Assembly: GCA_002337385.1 (NCBI GenBank)
Contig: DDFY01000011.1
Span: 75,843 to 139,842, forward strand
DNA length: 64,000 bases
Direction of reading: 5' to 3'
Origin: Erythrobacter sp. UBA1916
GTDB taxonomy: Bacteria; Pseudomonadota; Alphaproteobacteria; Sphingomonadales; Sphingomonadaceae
The notes below the pieces were generated by a model. It was not told the DNA's origin, ran no database searches, and saw only the letters and a list, made by a program, of their open reading frames with translations. Both the position numbers and the translations under genes were made by a program. How positions within the stretch are numbered: the stretch's first letter is position 1; each line of letters starts with the position of its first letter. Shown piece by piece: positions 7,424-15,637 of the stretch.

Positions 7424-9250
7424 CTAGTTCTCCTCCGCTACTTGCTCATGGCTTTTGGAAGCCATGCGTTCGCGCATGATCCGCTTGTGAATTAGCCTCA
7501 CAGGGTAAATATCCTGCAAGTCTCTATCCTTCGTTGAATTGCTCTGGTGCCTGCGCACGAACAGGGAAATGTCCTGCAAGCGCGCGACATTGGCGCCGAT
7601 ATCTGCCGCACGTTCGAACCAGTCCGTGTCCTCCCCGAAGCGCAGCTGCGCGTCGAACCGGCCTACCTTTTCAAACGCGCTGGTCGCGAAGACAGCCGCC
7701 CCGATTGACCATTCGAAAGTGTCGAGCGGACTGGCAATGAAGCTGTGCCCGTATTCATCGCTCTGCGTGGCGTGGATCAGTTGCGAGCGGCCGAGTACGG
7801 CGTCGGTCTCGGGGTGCTCGGCAAAGCAGGCCAGCGCGGCGGCGATTTTCCAGTGCGGCCAGCGATCATCCGCGTCCTGAAAGCACAGGTAGCTTCCGCG
7901 TGCCTCATCGATGCCCCGATTTCTCGCCGCGGCCGGGCCTGCATTGGCTTGCGAGACCAGACGCACAGGCCCCTCTATCCCAGCCACGATCTGGGCCGTG
8001 CGGTCGGTCGAACCGTCGTCGACCACGATGATCTCGATCGGCCGATGGGTCTGGGTGAGAATATCGGCAATCGTATCGGCAATATGCTGTTCCGCATTAT
8101 AGGCGGGAACGATCACTGAAACGAGCTGAGCGGTGGCGAATTCAGGTACCGCACCTTGCTCAGCAATGGCGGCCTTGGGGCCGTCCAGCAGGCGGCGCAG
8201 AGCGTCGGGCACCTGCGCGCGGTCATGCCCGAGCACCAACCTGCCGAACGGAATGCGCCGGGTGACATCTTCCAGAAAGCGGATCACCTCGTTCCCGCTG
8301 TGAGGGAGCTGAATGATGCTCGGGAAGGCGCCCGCCATCACGAGTGTATCGCGATCTATCGGCTCGAAGGTGCTGGTCGCACCGCTGCCGAACCTAGGGG
8401 TGACAATCGCCTTCAGCGGCAGACTCCTGGCAACCGCAGCGTGCGGCAGGATAACGGCCTTGTCATCCGGGCTGCGCGGCGCGAACTCTTCCATCTGCTT
8501 GCCGACAGCCTCAAACCGGGGGGCGTCGTGAAAGTGCACCTTGGCACTCGCGAACAGGCAGTGCGCGGCGATCGGATCGTCCGCCTCTGGATCGCAGGAG
8601 AGCACCACATAGTCATCACCGACAAAGCGCATCCCGCTCGCCAGCGCGGCCAGCGACGTGCTCGACTTGCCCACACCCCCGGCTCCACAAACAAGCACAC
8701 CGCCTTTCTCCGTTCCGACGACTGCACCGTGGACGAGTTGCAGTCCGTGATCGGACAGGAGCCAGTGAAACAAGGTCCGGAACGGCGCGGCGCGCGTCCA
8801 GCTGGGCAGCTTGGCAGCATCCTTCAGCCAGAAAATGCCCGTCGCGCTTTCGCGGTCGAACAGGTTCAACGAATAGTCCCAATAGTGGAAGGCGCTTCTG
8901 AAGCGTGGGCTGTCGAAGGTCCAAAGGTCACCGCGCTGGCTGAAACACAGGTTCGAGAGCCTGGGGGCGGGCATCTCTACCCCGGTTGCCGCGCTGTCCC
9001 ACAGCAGCAGGGTTGCATCCGGTTCTCCTTCGACCGGCACGAACAGCGGCGAAATCGCCTGCGTCGTCAGCCGCTCAAGCGAGTTGCCTGCGTACTGGAG
9101 GCGAATACGGCGCCCGGCCACCAGCATGTCATATTCGACCATCCCGGCAGCTTCCATGGCTTGCCGGCTCGCAGCGAGCGCCTGCTCGAAGAAGGCGCGT
9201 TGCTCCGCCTCGGGCCTAGAAGGCATGTCTGCAGGATTGATGTACTTCAC
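7424..9250 (-). CDS. HprK-like kinase fused to a GT2 glycosyltransferase domain
   Basis: This is a two-domain protein of 608 residues. The N-terminal half ends in an HPr-kinase-like P-loop domain: LVHGAVV (His174), Walker A GAGGVGKSST (189-198) and GDDYVVL (211-217). About 120 residues before it resemble the N-terminal part of PqqD-partner kinases. The C-terminal domain (about 376-600) is a GT2 transferase with VSVIVPAYN, IIVVDDGSTD and YLCFQDADDRW. HprK-like enzymes in some lasso-peptide loci phosphorylate the peptide, and others sit in polysaccharide loci. The start ATG overlaps the stop of the ABC transporter gene (ATGA at 9250-9247). The fusion is unusual and suggests that phosphorylation and glycosylation act on one substrate. 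Confidence 0.8.
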   Translation of the reverse strand: MKYINPADMPSRPEAEQRAFFEQALAASRQAMEAAGMVEYDMLVAGRRIRLQYAGNSLERLTTQAISPLFVPVEGEPDATLLLWDSAATGVEMPAPRLSNLCFSQRGDLWTFDSPRFRSAFHYWDYSLNLFDRESATGIFWLKDAAKLPSWTRAAPFRTLFHWLLSDHGLQLVHGAVVGTEKGGVLVCGAGGVGKSSTSLAALASGMRFVGDDYVVLSCDPEADDPIAAHCLFASAKVHFHDAPRFEAVGKQMEEFAPRSPDDKAVILPHAAVARSLPLKAIVTPRFGSGATSTFEPIDRDTLVMAGAFPSIIQLPHSGNEVIRFLEDVTRRIPFGRLVLGHDRAQVPDALRRLLDGPKAAIAEQGAVPEFATAQLVSVIVPAYNAEQHIADTIADILTQTHRPIEIIVVDDGSTDRTAQIVAGIEGPVRLVSQANAGPAAARNRGIDEARGSYLCFQDADDRWPHWKIAAALACFAEHPETDAVLGRSQLIHATQSDEYGHSFIASPLDTFEWSIGAAVFATSAFEKVGRFDAQLRFGEDTDWFERAADIGANVARLQDISLFVRRHQSNSTKDRDLQDIYPVRLIHKRIMRERMASKSHEQVAEEN

Positions 9251-10959
9251 GTCTCGGCTAGTCCTCGGCTCTGGGTCACGACCAGGTTGCGGTCCTGCAG
9301 GCGCACAACCGTATCGGAGATTTCCAGTAGACGCTGATCATGCGTGGCCACGAGCATGGCCGGAGCATTCGGGCGGCTTCTTATCCTTTGGAAGATCTCA
9401 ATCACGGCCTGGCTGTCGAGATGGTTCGTAGGCTCGTCCAGTACCAGCAACGCCGGTTGGTTCACCAGCGCGCGGGCAAGAGCGAGGCGCTGGCGTTCAC
9501 CGCCGGAGAGAAGCTGTCCGCCATCGGTCATAACGGAATCCAATCCCTCGGGATGGCGGTCTAGAATGGCGCCAAAATCGGTCTGCCAGATCACGTCCTT
9601 GATCGTCTCGTCGGAGATGTCCCTGCGGAAGCAAAGGATGTTCTCCCGGAAGCTGGCGTGGAAGAACCGCGGGTGTTGCGGCACAACCCCGATCGCGCGG
9701 CGGCTGTCGGTGACATTCTGCTGGAAGCCCTCGCCATCCACCCAATGCGCCGCGCCATTGTCGGGACGCAGCACGCCCGCCACGATATTGAGCAGCGTCG
9801 ACTTGCCTTCCCCATTCGGTGCCAGAATGGTCATCACCTCGCCGCGACGCATCTCGAAGGAAATGTCCTCGAGGATTGGCCGGTTGCCATAAGCAAAGGC
9901 AAGCTCCTTGACCTCCAACCGGGCCTCAGCGGGCAGCTTCCGGTCATCATCGGCCTGAAGCGTGTACCGCGAATGACGCAGCATTTCGAGGTTAGCCAGC
10001 GCCGCATCGGCGTTGATGAACATTGGTATCGCCTTGAGCAGCGGACCCAGCGCCCCGCTCGCCAGACGCAAGGTGATCAGCAAGGTGAGGAGTTGGGCCG
10101 CAGACAGGCCGCCGGAAAGAACCTCGTAACCACCCGCCAGAAGCAGCAAACCAACAATGAATGCGCTCGACAGGCCGCCCAGCTGGTTGGTGAGAACCAT
10201 CGCCGCAGACAGTTGCGAGCCATGCTCGGCCAACTCATAGGTCTCGTCCGAGAAGCGGCTGACCGACGCGCGTTCGTGCCCCATCATCATCGAAACGGGC
10301 ATCATGAAAAGCACGCGCACGATATCGATGTGGAATTTCTCGAACTGATCCTGGAACAGCTTGGTGCGCACCTGCAGGGTCCGATAAAGGCTCCGCGTCA
10401 TCAGCCGAAGCATGATCCCGAGCACTGCCGCAGCCAAGGTCAGCTGCCATGATAACCACGCTGCCAGCGCACCATAGGCAATCAGCGGAATGATCTGCGG
10501 CAGAACTGCGTTGAACAGGCTTTGCGTCAGCTGCTCGACTCGCTCGGTGTCGTGGATCAGCTTGGCCTGAACGCTCGCGTCCTCCATGGCTGCCACGTCC
10601 TGCCAGCGCCGCGTATGCAGGGCCTCGACGATCTCCACCCGCATAGCCGCACCAAGCCGCCGAAGCACCGGCGCCGAACGTCGACTGACCCCGATTGCCA
10701 CCAGCGCAACCGCAAACCGGCAGGCGAAGAACAGCGCCACGGCGAACACCAAGGGTTCAAGATCGCGCTGGCTCAGCGCCTGCTCAAGCGAGCGCTGGAG
10801 CTGCCAAAGCAGGGGAATATTGATCGCCGCCAGGGCCGCGCCAACGAACACAAACCCGGTGAGGATGCGCCACCGGGTGCGAAGGTGACGCCCATACCAG
10901 GCCCAATGTTCGCCAGGGTCGATCGACAGGGCGGAGAAGATGACTTTCGCGATGCGCAT
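9247..10959 (-). CDS. ABC exporter, fused permease and ATPase
   Basis: This is a 570-residue type IV (exporter-fold) half-transporter. The first 330 residues hold the membrane domain with six likely spans, such as ILTGFVFVGAALAAINI and FIVGLLLLAGGYEVL. The ATPase domain has Walker A APNGEGKSTL (380-389), signature LSGGERQRLALARAL and Walker B LLVLDEPTNHLD, with a His in the switch region (LVATHDQ). The conserved glycine before the Walker Asn is replaced (A-P-N-G-E-G-K-S), which is tolerable. There is no peptidase C39 domain, so it would not cleave a leader. It starts 3 bases after the transglycosylase-like gene and is coupled to the kinase fusion, which suggests it exports the product made by this operon. 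Confidence 0.87.
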   Translation of the reverse strand: MRIAKVIFSALSIDPGEHWAWYGRHLRTRWRILTGFVFVGAALAAINIPLLWQLQRSLEQALSQRDLEPLVFAVALFFACRFAVALVAIGVSRRSAPVLRRLGAAMRVEIVEALHTRRWQDVAAMEDASVQAKLIHDTERVEQLTQSLFNAVLPQIIPLIAYGALAAWLSWQLTLAAAVLGIMLRLMTRSLYRTLQVRTKLFQDQFEKFHIDIVRVLFMMPVSMMMGHERASVSRFSDETYELAEHGSQLSAAMVLTNQLGGLSSAFIVGLLLLAGGYEVLSGGLSAAQLLTLLITLRLASGALGPLLKAIPMFINADAALANLEMLRHSRYTLQADDDRKLPAEARLEVKELAFAYGNRPILEDISFEMRRGEVMTILAPNGEGKSTLLNIVAGVLRPDNGAAHWVDGEGFQQNVTDSRRAIGVVPQHPRFFHASFRENILCFRRDISDETIKDVIWQTDFGAILDRHPEGLDSVMTDGGQLLSGGERQRLALARALVNQPALLVLDEPTNHLDSQAVIEIFQRIRSRPNAPAMLVATHDQRLLEISDTVVRLQDRNLVVTQSRGLAET

Positions 10960-10962
10960 ATC

Positions 10963-11748
10963 TTATTGCCAGGCCTCAATTTTCGTCAGCACCTTGCGGA
11001 GGAGCTTGTTCCGCCATCGGCGATAACGGCTGGCGCTGACCAGACTTGCAAGGCGGGGAACAACGACAGAAGCCGATTCATGAAGATAGCGGCGCACGTC
11101 GATCCTGCGATCGATATAGTCCTCCAGCCAGGCATAGTACTCGCTTGTATATTGCTCTGGAGACATGGCCTCTTTCCATCGACCGCGCGGCACGTTTGCC
11201 AGATAGTGTTCGCGGCTGACCGGACGACGGTTACCCGTCAGGTAATCATAAGCCCCCAAGACACCTTCGTGATGCGCGAGGTACAAAACCTTGGCGACGG
11301 CGCCCTCCCCCAGGCCGCTCAAGCCGATCCCCATTCCATCGAGGGCGTTGTAATTGCGGCGGGCCATTTCGGCAGTGAGCGCAACCGATAAGCCAGCATC
11401 GTATCGCAGCTGAAGCAGTCCATCGCGGTCAATCACCTCGTGGTTAGCACCAATGTAGCCGCGTTCAGCACCCGCCAGATTTACCACGCTGCCGACGCGT
11501 GCTGCATGCGCGAGCCAGCTTGTTGCCGTAAACTGCGCCAGACCTGCTGCTTCACCGGCCTCGTTATAGCTCAGGTGGTCCCAAACGATGTCGTCCTCGA
11601 ACGGGCGCATGACGGCTTCGGCCGTAATGATCGAGGCAAGTATCGCCGCCGGCACGCCATGATCGCTCTCGGCTGCCGTCAAGTCTTCGAGGAAGCTGTA
11701 ATTCCCTCGATTGAGCTTGAAATTATGATGACCGAGTATTGTGATCAT
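10963..11748 (-). CDS. Lytic transglycosylase/lysozyme-like protein
   Basis: This 261-residue protein has the two landmarks of a Slt-like lysozyme fold: VPAAILASIITAEAVMRPF, in which Glu44 matches the catalytic glutamate, and AGLAQFTATSW (68-78), matching the family motif G-L-M-Q-xx-P-x-T. That would cleave the glycan strands of peptidoglycan, yet no signal peptide or membrane anchor is present, so export would need another route. The C-terminal 60 residues are strongly basic and include RRWRNKLLRK. It is the first gene of the tightly spaced exporter/kinase operon and may open the wall for the exported product. The assignment rests on motifs only. The ribosome site is weak. Confidence 0.55.
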   Translation of the reverse strand: MITILGHHNFKLNRGNYSFLEDLTAAESDHGVPAAILASIITAEAVMRPFEDDIVWDHLSYNEAGEAAGLAQFTATSWLAHAARVGSVVNLAGAERGYIGANHEVIDRDGLLQLRYDAGLSVALTAEMARRNYNALDGMGIGLSGLGEGAVAKVLYLAHHEGVLGAYDYLTGNRRPVSREHYLANVPRGRWKEAMSPEQYTSEYYAWLEDYIDRRIDVRRYLHESASVVVPRLASLVSASRYRRWRNKLLRKVLTKIEAWQ

Positions 11749-12040
11749 GGCATATTATCGAACAAACCTAGTGAGCGCGCACAACAATTATCATACCAAC
11801 AAAATATTGATATATATGTACATTTATCAGATTATAAGCTTGGCCTTTATGACCAGCGCCCGAGGGGACGAACATCCAGCGATCGCCTAATTGGCCCACA
11901 TCAGCCCCGCACTATCCCGGAAAATGATTTACAGGCCAATAACCAGATTTGGGGTGTGCCATCCCGAACCGAATATTTCGCTATTCTTTCATACCTTTGC
12001 CGTCCTCAGCTGAGCGAGACAAGGGCAATACTACGAGCGT
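11749..12040 (-). promoter_or_regulatory. AT-rich leader/promoter region of the exporter operon
   Basis: These 292 bases are distinctly more AT-rich than their surroundings, especially 11756-11850. On the minus strand a perfect TATAAT lies at 11832-11837 without a convincing -35 partner, and further TA-rich steps follow toward the gene start. A 35-codon open frame (11768-11875, minus) lacks a ribosome site. The AT content, strikingly low GC for this genome, is compatible with a regulated promoter or with acquired DNA. Confidence 0.4.
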
Positions 12041-12301
12041 CTACTGCTCGCTAGAAGCTGCCGTCAGGTCCATCAGGTTCCGTGCCGCCTCCCGGTCTGC
12101 CTCGTCTTCGAAGGCAACTTCGAGATCGGGCGCCGCGCCCAGCATATATAGCATAGACCATAGGGCGAACCGCCTCCCCCTGTCCTGCTCAAGCCCAAAG
12201 TCGACCAGCATTCGGTCGACCCCGGCGTCGACAGATCGCGGGTCAACCTCGGCGAGATTGAAGGTACCGAAATAGCGCTGCAGCAGATCGTTCATGTCCA
12301 T
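12041..12301 (-). CDS. Small acidic protein of unknown function
   Basis: This protein has 86 residues (84 if the second ATG is used). It starts MDMNDLLQRYFGTF, has an acidic middle (NLAEVDPRSVDAGVDRML) and a helical C-terminal half with LWSMLYMLGAAPDLEVAF. It has no signal peptide, membrane span, Cys residues or known motif. Codon use looks like that of its neighbours, which supports a real gene. It precedes the exporter/kinase operon on the same strand, separated by the AT-rich region. It could be a regulator, a carrier or the substrate of the PqqD/HprK machinery; none of these is shown. It lies divergent from the MBOAT gene. Confidence 0.5.
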   Translation of the reverse strand: MDMNDLLQRYFGTFNLAEVDPRSVDAGVDRMLVDFGLEQDRGRRFALWSMLYMLGAAPDLEVAFEDEADREAARNLMDLTAASSEQ

Positions 12302-12593
12302 GCGTGATCTCTAGCCGGGTTCGCTCGCTCTGGCCATTGCGCGGCCGATGCTGACCGGCTCGGCCAATGGTCCCGGCATCCTCAGCTGAGCCTCTCGCCG
12401 GCCCATATCCATTTCGCAGTACCCATTTTGATTAGTCGCCTCTCCTAGCTGGCATCCGGCTATACCAATGCTCTCTTCCGGAGGGGGGCGACTTGTTGCA
12501 TTCTCTCGACCTGCACAAAGACCACTTAGCCCGAAAATAGGCGGCGAGCCCGCCCCAATGATTTCGCCGGCATTGGCATAGGAGAAAATTCGG
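12302..12593. promoter_or_regulatory. Divergent intergenic region before the acylation module
   Basis: This 292-base region separates the small acidic gene (minus) from the MBOAT gene (plus). TTGCATTCTC near 12494 could be a -35 element, but no clear -10 follows. AGGAGAAAATT just before 12594 is the MBOAT ribosome site. I see no other structured element. Confidence 0.35.
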
Positions 12594-14162
12594 GTGATCT
12601 TTACAGATCCTCTCTTTCTGTTCGTATTCCTGCCTATCGCCTTGGCGGTATTCTATGCGATCGCCTATTATCGCGGCAAGAACGCGGCCCTCGCAGTGCT
12701 GTTTGTGGCCTCGGTTCTCTTCTACATTCCTTTCGGCACGGTCTCCGCCATCTTGCTGGTGCTTGCGCTGGCTGTGAATTTCTCGGTCGCAGCCATGATT
12801 CACTTCATGCAGGACGGCAGCAGAGGCAGGCTATGGATATATATTTCCGGCCAAGCCTATAACTTTGTAACCCTGTGCTACTTCAAGTATAAGATCGTAA
12901 CCTTGATATTCGGGCCAAGCGCGGATCTTGGTGTCGACATCGCGGGCTTGGCAATCCCGGCTGGCATATCGTTCTATACGTTTCAGGGCGCCGCTTTCCT
13001 GGCGGACGCCTATTCGCGTGAGAAGAATGTCACGCAGTTTCTCGGCAAGCTGGAGACGCCCAAGTCTATCCTGGCGGCGTTCTGTCGATATGGCGCCTTT
13101 GTGAGCTTTTTCCCGCAGCTCATCATCGGCCCGATCACCTACCTCAGCGAATTCAACCCGCAGATCCAGTCCAAGCGGTTTTTGCGCCTCAATCCGATTG
13201 ATCTGGCTGTTGGGCTGACTTTCATATCGATCGGCATGTTCAAGAAGGTTGTCGTCGCCGACAATCTTGCCCCGACAGTCGACATCGTTTTCGGCGCTGC
13301 CGATATTGGCGCGAATATCAGCCCCATCCAGGCATGGATCGGGGCCCTCGCCTATATGGCGCAGCTGTATTTCGACTTTTCCGGCTATTCGGACATGGCG
13401 TTGGGCCTCGCCCGCATGTTCGGAATACGGCTGCCGATCAACTTCTTCTCGCCCTTCAAGGCCAACGGTTTCATCGACTATTATCGCCGCTGGCACATGA
13501 CGCTAACCCGCGTGATCGCGCGTTTTCTCTATACGCCCCTGTCGGTTGCCGGAACGCGTTACAGCATGTTCAACCGTCTTGCCCCCTTGCCTGCCCACCT
13601 GCTGAGCTTGTGGATTCCGATGCTCATCAACTTCCAGATTATCGGGCTTTGGCACGGAGCCTTGTGGACCTTCTGCGTCTTCGGGCTGATGCACGGCACC
13701 TTTATCGCGCTGGAAACCGAGATCCGCGCATCCAAGTGGTACAAGTCGTTCAAGAAGACGACGTCGCCGCTGATTGTCGGATCGATCGAACGCGCGGTGT
13801 TCTTCCTTCCGCTTCTGCTCAGCCTGGCGATGTTCCGTGCCGAGAGCGTGAGCGGTGGTTTCCATCTCTATTCCCAGATGTTCGGTTTCGCGTTTGATGC
13901 TCGTTCGCTGTTCAATATGCGCGAGCCGGTGATGACGCTGATGGCCGCCTTCTTCATCATCTACTGCTGCCCGAACAGCGTTGAACTGATGCGGAAATAT
14001 CGCCCTGCCATCATGACCTACGAGAACAAGAGCTACGGGCTCTCAATCCTGCGCGGCCTTTGGCGCCCTGGCTGGGTACAGGCGAGCTACATTTCGATCC
14101 TCGTGATCGCCTCGCTCTACTACGTTTCCCGCCAGCCACCGTTCCTATACCAGGGGTTCTGA
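12594..14162 (+). CDS. MBOAT-family membrane O-acyltransferase (AlgI-like)
   Basis: This is a 522-residue polytopic inner-membrane protein, the size of AlgI and DltB. It has the family landmarks: IPAGISFYTFQ, YLFDFSGYSDMALGLA-like text (LYFDFSGYSDMALGLARMFG), YYRRWHMTLT with a conserved His, and GLWHGALWTF, whose His354 is the expected catalytic residue. MBOAT proteins move an acyl group across or onto a substrate at the outer face of the membrane. Translation starts at GTG 12594, 9 bases after AGGAG. The next genes encode an SGNH-like partner, an acyl carrier protein and an FkbH-type enzyme, so the donor is probably an acyl or glyceryl thioester on that carrier, and the acceptor is probably the polysaccharide of this region. 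Confidence 0.9.
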   Translation: MIFTDPLFLFVFLPIALAVFYAIAYYRGKNAALAVLFVASVLFYIPFGTVSAILLVLALAVNFSVAAMIHFMQDGSRGRLWIYISGQAYNFVTLCYFKYKIVTLIFGPSADLGVDIAGLAIPAGISFYTFQGAAFLADAYSREKNVTQFLGKLETPKSILAAFCRYGAFVSFFPQLIIGPITYLSEFNPQIQSKRFLRLNPIDLAVGLTFISIGMFKKVVVADNLAPTVDIVFGAADIGANISPIQAWIGALAYMAQLYFDFSGYSDMALGLARMFGIRLPINFFSPFKANGFIDYYRRWHMTLTRVIARFLYTPLSVAGTRYSMFNRLAPLPAHLLSLWIPMLINFQIIGLWHGALWTFCVFGLMHGTFIALETEIRASKWYKSFKKTTSPLIVGSIERAVFFLPLLLSLAMFRAESVSGGFHLYSQMFGFAFDARSLFNMREPVMTLMAAFFIIYCCPNSVELMRKYRPAIMTYENKSYGLSILRGLWRPGWVQASYISILVIASLYYVSRQPPFLYQGF

Positions 14163-14166
14163 CGAG

Positions 14167-15366
14167 ATGAACGTCGCACCATCCGACTTGCACCCGCCTC
14201 ACACTCGCTCTCTTTCGTCAGCGCGCTGGCGAGCTGCGCGTCCGATGCTGATGGCGGCAGGGCTGATCACCACGATCTATCTCGCGCTTGCTGCCGTGGT
14301 AATCGCGGTTGATCCCTACAATGTTTACCGCTGGGGCGCGCACCCGCGGGTCGAAGCGGACGTCACATTGAGGGATCTTGTCATCGACTGGATCGATGTC
14401 GCGGCAAAGGACCCAGCCTTCAACACCTTCCTGATCGGAAGCTCGGTTACCCAGATGTACACGCCCGAGAACACCCAGGAATTCCTGGGTCCGGACGAGC
14501 ACATGATCAATCTGAGCTATGGCGGCCCCCGCCCCCGCGACCGGGATCTGGTTCTCAACCAGCTGATCGAGAGCGACACGGTCGACCACGTCATCCTGAC
14601 TTTCGACTGGACCTATATCCGCGACCCAGATGTCACCAACATTTACTTTCCGACGTTCCTCTACGACGACGACATCGCCAACGATCTTCGAATGGTGAAT
14701 TTCCCGACCATTCGAACGGCCTTTGACATCATCGCCGGCAAGGACCTCTACACCCATCCAGACCCTGCTTCTTACCAGCGCTATGTCGATCAAATGTACG
14801 AACGCTTCCAGAGCCCGGAGGAAATGGCCAAGATCGATAGCACGGTCGAACGCTACCGGTCGCAGATCGGGCGTTCGAGCGGCAAGGACTGCGATAGCTT
14901 CCACGCCATCAACGATCAGCTGGTTCCGGACTTGAAGGCGCTCTCCGACAAGGGCGTGAAAGTGGACGTCATGATCCCGATCTTCTCGTACGCCTTCTAC
15001 TACGTGCGACGGGACGATATCAGCCCCACCGTGCTGGACGAGATGATGATCGCACGGCGCTGCCTGGTGGATGCTGCCAGCGACCTGCCGAACGTATCGA
15101 TCTATGCGTTTGACGACGATCCTGCCGTTGCCGGCGATCTGGCGAACTTCCGCGAGATCGGGCACGTCTACGACCCGGGTGTCCTGCGCAAATTCATCTC
15201 CGCCATCTCGACCGGAAGCCATCGCCTGACCCGCGATAATTTTCCGAGCTATGAAAGAGCCGTTCGCTCCGAGGTGGAGAACTATCATACCACCAACACT
15301 TATCTGGACATGGTGAGGGCGCTCCCCGAAACGGAGCACGCATCGTCAACTTCCAGAACTTCATAA
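14167..15366 (+). CDS. SGNH/AlgX-like membrane-anchored partner of the MBOAT protein
   Basis: This 399-residue protein has one N-terminal membrane span (about 27-50, LMAAGLITTIYLALAAVVIAV) followed by a periplasmic domain. FLIGSSVTQMY (about 95) has the Gly-x-Ser placement of the SGNH/GDSL nucleophile block, and NLSYGGPRPRDRD resembles the block II Gly region. A His in the late block is not certain. Proteins of this type (AlgJ/AlgX, DltD, PatB) work with an MBOAT partner to place the acyl group on an extracytoplasmic polymer. It follows the MBOAT gene by 4 bases. The overall family is assigned from topology, context and the serine motif. Confidence 0.65.
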   Translation: MNVAPSDLHPPHTRSLSSARWRAARPMLMAAGLITTIYLALAAVVIAVDPYNVYRWGAHPRVEADVTLRDLVIDWIDVAAKDPAFNTFLIGSSVTQMYTPENTQEFLGPDEHMINLSYGGPRPRDRDLVLNQLIESDTVDHVILTFDWTYIRDPDVTNIYFPTFLYDDDIANDLRMVNFPTIRTAFDIIAGKDLYTHPDPASYQRYVDQMYERFQSPEEMAKIDSTVERYRSQIGRSSGKDCDSFHAINDQLVPDLKALSDKGVKVDVMIPIFSYAFYYVRRDDISPTVLDEMMIARRCLVDAASDLPNVSIYAFDDDPAVAGDLANFREIGHVYDPGVLRKFISAISTGSHRLTRDNFPSYERAVRSEVENYHTTNTYLDMVRALPETEHASSTSRTS

Positions 15367-15391
15367 TCGCGCAAGCGAAAGGATAAGCAAC

Positions 15392-15637
15392 GTGTCAAAT
15401 CAAGAAACCATCCTCGCCAAGGTCTCCGAAGTTATCCGAGATCTGTTTGACGAATACGACGGCCCCATAACCATGGAGACCACCGCGGACGACGTGCCGC
15501 AGTGGGATAGCCTGTCGCACGTGCGCTTGATGGTGATGATCGAAATGGAGCTGGGCGTTCATTTCAGCACGTCGGAAATGCAGAGCTTCAAGAACCTCGG
15601 CGATCTCGTAAACGCGGCGGCGAAGCAGAAGGGATGA
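15392..15637 (+). CDS. Acyl carrier protein
   Basis: This 81-residue acidic protein carries the phosphopantetheine attachment motif WDSLSH with Ser40, in a four-helix carrier-protein frame of usual length. It would hold an acyl or hydroxyacyl group as a thioester. The GTG start at 15392 has a GAAAGGATAAG site upstream. It lies between the SGNH partner and the FkbH-type enzyme, and its stop overlaps the FkbH start (ATGA at 15634-15637), so the two are co-translated. That pairing suggests a dedicated carrier rather than the fatty-acid ACP. Confidence 0.92.
   Translation: MSNQETILAKVSEVIRDLFDEYDGPITMETTADDVPQWDSLSHVRLMVMIEMELGVHFSTSEMQSFKNLGDLVNAAAKQKG

Noticed and set aside
8156..9337. 393-residue plus-strand open frame
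   Set aside because: It is antisense to the kinase/glycosyltransferase fusion, which has a P-loop and GT2 motifs and coupled neighbours.
11768..11875. 35-codon open frame (minus) before the transglycosylase-like gene
   Set aside because: No ribosome site and an AT-rich composition typical of promoter DNA. It is kept only as a possible precursor in the findings.
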